Below are positions 32,450-34,759 of a stretch of 34,759 nt of DNA, piece by piece. The stretch is taken from positions 1 through 34,759 of the forward strand of contig JBDLID010000015.1 of the NCBI GenBank assembly GCA_039715055.1. Reading direction: 5' to 3'. The notes under the pieces are model-generated. The model saw only the letters and a list, made by a program, of their open reading frames with translations, did not search any database and had not been told where the DNA came from. Position 1 is the first letter of the stretch, and every line of letters begins with the position of its first letter. The stretch comes from JBDLID01 sp039715055 (GTDB lineage: Bacteria; Desulfobacterota; Desulfobulbia; Desulfobulbales; Desulfocapsaceae). The position numbers and the translations under genes were made by a program.

Positions 32450-33747
32450 TATTTATCAAAGGGGTTTTTCAGCATCATGGTCTCATCCCGGTCTGGTCCA
32501 ACAGAGACTATAACCGGCTCAACACCGGTGAAATCCTCAATCCGCTTGATATAATCTTTTGTCTTTTGCGGCAGTTCATCAAAATCACGGATTTCATTGA
32601 TCTCCTCCTGCCAGCCGTCGATCTCCTCGTACACCGGACGAACCTGCTCTGCCTGCCTGATATTTGACGGCATGGCACTAAGGCGTTTTCCGTCAAGCTC
32701 GTATTCGGTGGCCATCTTCAATTTCCCCTGGCCGCTGAGGACGTCGAGCTTGGTAATGGCAAGGCCGGTTAAACCATTAAGGCGGGCAGCATCTGCCGCC
32801 ACCACGCCGTCGAGCCAGCCGCAACGTCTCGTGCGACCGGTGGTGGCGCCGAATTCGCCGCCTTTTTTCTGCAGGGCAGCACCGACATCATCAAACAGCT
32901 CAGAGGGAAAGGGACCTTCACCCACCCTTGTGGTATAAGCTTTGAGGATTCCGATGACCGAATCGATATGGGCTGGCCCAAAGCCTGCGCCATTACAGGC
33001 GTTGCCTGCAATGGTATTTGACGAGGTGACAAATGGGTAGGTGCCGTGATCAATGTCAAGCTGAGTTCCCTGGGCCCCTTCAAAAAGAATATTACGATCT
33101 TCTTTCCTGGCCTGATCAAGGACAACGGAGACATTACCGATAAAGGGTGTCAGCTTCTCACCATAGGTCTTAAACTGACTGTAGATGGATTCAAAATCGA
33201 TGGGATTGCTGTTGTACTTTTGGGTGAGCAGAAAATTTTTCTCATCAATATTGGCCTGGAGGCGCTCGCGGAAAAGATCGTCATCGAGCAAATCACCGGC
33301 CTTGATACCGACACGGCCCACCTTGTCCATGTAGCATGGCCCGATACCGCGACCGGTGGTGCCGATTTTCTTGCCCTTGGCAAGGGATGCTTCTTTTGCC
33401 ATATCAAGTTGTTGATGATAGGGCATGATGAGATGGGCATTTTCACTGATCATCATCCTCGATGGCGTCACCGGCAGCCCTTTTTCCTTCAACTCGGTAA
33501 TTTCTTCCAGGAGCACCTTGGGGTCAATAATCACCCCGTTGCCGATAAGGCAGGTCTTGTCCTCATACAAAATCCCGGACGGGATAATGTGAAAGACATA
33601 CTTCTTCCCATCCACCACCAGGGTATGGCCGGCATTGTTGCCGCCCTGAAAACGCACGACATAATCGGCATAACGGGTTAATAAATCAACAATTTTCCCT
33701 TTGCCTTCATCACCCCACTGGGTTCCGACAACAACCACACTGGACAT
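32449..33747 (-). CDS. purA: Adenylosuccinate synthetase
   Basis: PurA joins IMP and aspartate, using GTP, in the first step from IMP to AMP. The 432-residue enzyme starts MSSVVVVGTQWGDEGKGKIVDLL, with the GTP-binding loop and catalytic Asp in GDEGKGK. It contains NNAGHTLVVDGKKYVFHIIPSG with the catalytic His, TTGRGIGPCY, FEGAQGTQLDIDHGTYPFVTSSN-type sequence and TGRTRRCGWLD. The start at 33747 follows GGGAG at about 8 bp; a 33-codon upstream extension is not family-like and is rejected. A strong promoter lies 144 bp upstream. Confidence 0.96.
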   Translation of the reverse strand: MSSVVVVGTQWGDEGKGKIVDLLTRYADYVVRFQGGNNAGHTLVVDGKKYVFHIIPSGILYEDKTCLIGNGVIIDPKVLLEEITELKEKGLPVTPSRMMISENAHLIMPYHQQLDMAKEASLAKGKKIGTTGRGIGPCYMDKVGRVGIKAGDLLDDDLFRERLQANIDEKNFLLTQKYNSNPIDFESIYSQFKTYGEKLTPFIGNVSVVLDQARKEDRNILFEGAQGTQLDIDHGTYPFVTSSNTIAGNACNGAGFGPAHIDSVIGILKAYTTRVGEGPFPSELFDDVGAALQKKGGEFGATTGRTRRCGWLDGVVAADAARLNGLTGLAITKLDVLSGQGKLKMATEYELDGKRLSAMPSNIRQAEQVRPVYEEIDGWQEEINEIRDFDELPQKTKDYIKRIEDFTGVEPVIVSVGPDRDETMMLKNPFDK

Positions 33748-34157
33748 TTTTCTCTCCCAACTCCACCACCTGCCCCACACCAACTTCAGATCATTTTCTC
33801 TTGGGCCAGCGGTAGAAAATTCTTCAAAAAAACATAACTGTTTCAAGTAGATGCAACTCTACTCACATAAATCAAGCAGACAAGCGCATCATTATAGACA
33901 ACTCGCCCGTCAAAGTCAATCATGATGGCGTGCTTATTTACTAATCAGCCGGCGGATCGATGATTCAATAAGACCATGCAAATCAAAGCACCCGGCACAA
34001 ACACCTCTTTGATACACTCGCTGAGCCATTGACACCCCATACCAAATGGCTTACATAGTAGCCTATATCTAGTGGTCGTCCTTTCCGAAACAAGGGCTCG
34101 ACCATTTCCACAAAACCATTTTTCGTTTCAACTGCAACACTTAGACGAGGTATCTGT
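33748..34157. other. Divergent promoter region between purA and the tat genes
   Basis: About 410 bp hold the purA promoter on the minus strand (33891-33919) and leave a leader of roughly 135 bases for purA. I found no clear plus-strand promoter for the tat genes and no known purine riboswitch core. No credible small gene is visible. Confidence 0.5.
33891..33919 (-). promoter_or_regulatory. Sigma-70-type promoter of purA
   Basis: On the minus strand, TTGACT (33919-33914), a 17-bp spacer and a perfect TATAAT (33896-33891) form a strong promoter pointing at purA. Confidence 0.78.
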
Positions 34158-34625
34158 ATGTTTGGCATTGGTCTGCCTGAAATGATCCTTATCCTTGCCC
34201 TGGCCCTGATCGTGGTCGGGCCGGATAAGCTGCCCGAAATGGCCAGGTCCGTGGCCAAGGGTATCATGGAACTGAAGAAGACCGCCAACACGATCAAGGA
34301 CAACCTCACAGAAGACGGCAACCCCCTGGACGACATCAAACCTGAGCTTGAGGAAGCGGCCAACTCCATCAAAAACAAGCTGCTCGACAGTGACGAAAAG
34401 CAGTGGCATGATCTGCAGCCCGGAGAAGGTGTCAACAGCGACAACACTGACATGGGTGACTCCACCGCTGACTCTGACCCCGCCTCTGGCTCCGATTCTG
34501 AGTCCGGCTCTGACTCCGAAATTATTGAAACAGAACTGACGGAGGTCGCCGAGGAAGAACAGTCCACCGTAGCGGACAGCGACAAACAGAGGGATTCTGC
34601 CAAGCCGGAAAATTCCGCAGCATAG
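34158..34625 (+). CDS. tatB: Twin-arginine translocase TatA/TatB-type protein
   Basis: This protein is part of the Tat pore/receptor that exports folded proteins. The 155-residue product has one N-terminal membrane helix (MFGIGLPEMILILALALIVVG), then the hinge GPDKLPEMARSVAKG and an amphipathic helix. Glu8 in the PEM position and the long hydrophilic tail favour TatB over TatA, though the two are hard to separate by sequence. The tail is unusually acidic and contains short Ser-Asp repeats (DPASGSDSESGSDSE). It is followed by the start of tatC after 12 bp. The Tat-like signal on the metallohydrolase at 3.1 kb is a possible client. Confidence 0.85.
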   Translation: MFGIGLPEMILILALALIVVGPDKLPEMARSVAKGIMELKKTANTIKDNLTEDGNPLDDIKPELEEAANSIKNKLLDSDEKQWHDLQPGEGVNSDNTDMGDSTADSDPASGSDSESGSDSEIIETELTEVAEEEQSTVADSDKQRDSAKPENSAA

Positions 34626-34637
34626 GCCGCACTGATC

Positions 34638-34759
34638 ATGCTGGCAAGAAGCCTGGAAACCTTTGCACCGCATCATGCGGAACTGCGCAACCGCCTGATA
34701 AAGATTTTTGTCTCCATTGCGCTGTGCAGTGGCGCAGCCTACTTTTTTTCCAAAGAAAT
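34638..34759 (+). CDS. tatC: TatC translocase subunit, N-terminal fragment (runs off window)
   Basis: The ATG at 34638 opens a frame to the right edge: MLARSLETFAPHHAELRNRL, then IKIFVSIALCSGAAYFFSK. This is the typical TatC start, with the HxxELRxRL motif just before the first membrane helix. TatC recognises twin-arginine signal peptides. Only the first 40 residues are visible, and the start lacks a strong ribosome binding site within the 12-bp gap after the TatB-type gene. The identification rests on the motif and on the gene order. Confidence 0.82.
   Translation, partial: MLARSLETFAPHHAELRNRLIKIFVSIALCSGAAYFFSKE

Noticed and set aside
33983..34639. 218-codon minus-strand frame opposite the TatB-type gene
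   Set aside because: It is the antisense of the Ser/Asp-rich tail and helix of a recognised gene; its Ser-rich composition is a mirror of that sequence.

Overview
The window looks like chromosome from a Gram-negative, anaerobic, respiratory delta-proteobacterium (Desulfobacterota). A Desulfobulbales/Desulfobulbaceae-type sulfur or metal metaboliser is my best guess. The grounds are a small tetraheme cytochrome c3, a multiheme membrane cytochrome, system II cytochrome c maturation (ResB/CcsA), many large hybrid histidine kinases, and housekeeping proteins of delta-proteobacterial type. The taxonomy is inference; no rRNA or other decisive marker is present. I found no tRNA, rRNA, CRISPR array or intact insertion sequence.

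Layout. (1) Positions 1-4190, plus strand: the C-terminal half of an RND efflux pump, a TolC-family outer membrane protein coupled to it by an ATGA overlap, and a metallo-beta-lactamase-fold hydrolase. (2) Positions 4200-16250, accessory and signalling: a small secreted protein on the minus strand; a membrane-anchored multiheme cytochrome c whose stop codon overlaps the start of a membrane hybrid histidine kinase; a truncated TetR gene that still has a palindromic operator-promoter; an AT-richer second hybrid kinase; a PilZ protein; a FecR/retention-module-like protein; a soluble PAS-PAS hybrid kinase; and a small membrane protein with an Arg-rich tail. (3) Positions 16370-21680: an M16 metalloprotease (minus), a coupled methyltransferase/short-chain dehydrogenase pair (plus), a small unknown protein and ribosomal protein L28 (both minus). 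(4) Positions 22260-25110, plus: the ResB-CcsA cytochrome c assembly pair, then cytochrome c3 with its own promoter and a bidirectional terminator. (5) Positions 25175-33920, minus: glyS, a divergent FolE2-like gene, a single-domain response regulator, galT, dksA, moaC, dnaJ, rpoZ and purA. (6) From 34158, plus: a TatA/B-type gene and the start of tatC.

How the genes fit together. ResB and CcsA would attach heme to the exported cytochromes here (cytochrome c3 and the multiheme protein). The multiheme cytochrome is transcribed with a kinase that has a periplasmic sensor region, which suggests redox or ligand sensing at the membrane. All three large kinases end in receiver domains and have no DNA-binding output. 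PilZ (c-di-GMP) and the Arg-tailed membrane protein share an upstream inverted repeat, TAGGTA-N4-TACCTA, and may be co-regulated.

The least explained structures are three. A ~56-bp repeat carries 12-bp direct repeats at a period of exactly 44 bp. It occurs three times, twice directly upstream of pterin-family genes (folE2-like and moaC). Long palindromic elements lie at 12982-13048 and 28135-28242. The FolE2-like protein has lost the motifs that normally form that enzyme's active site.
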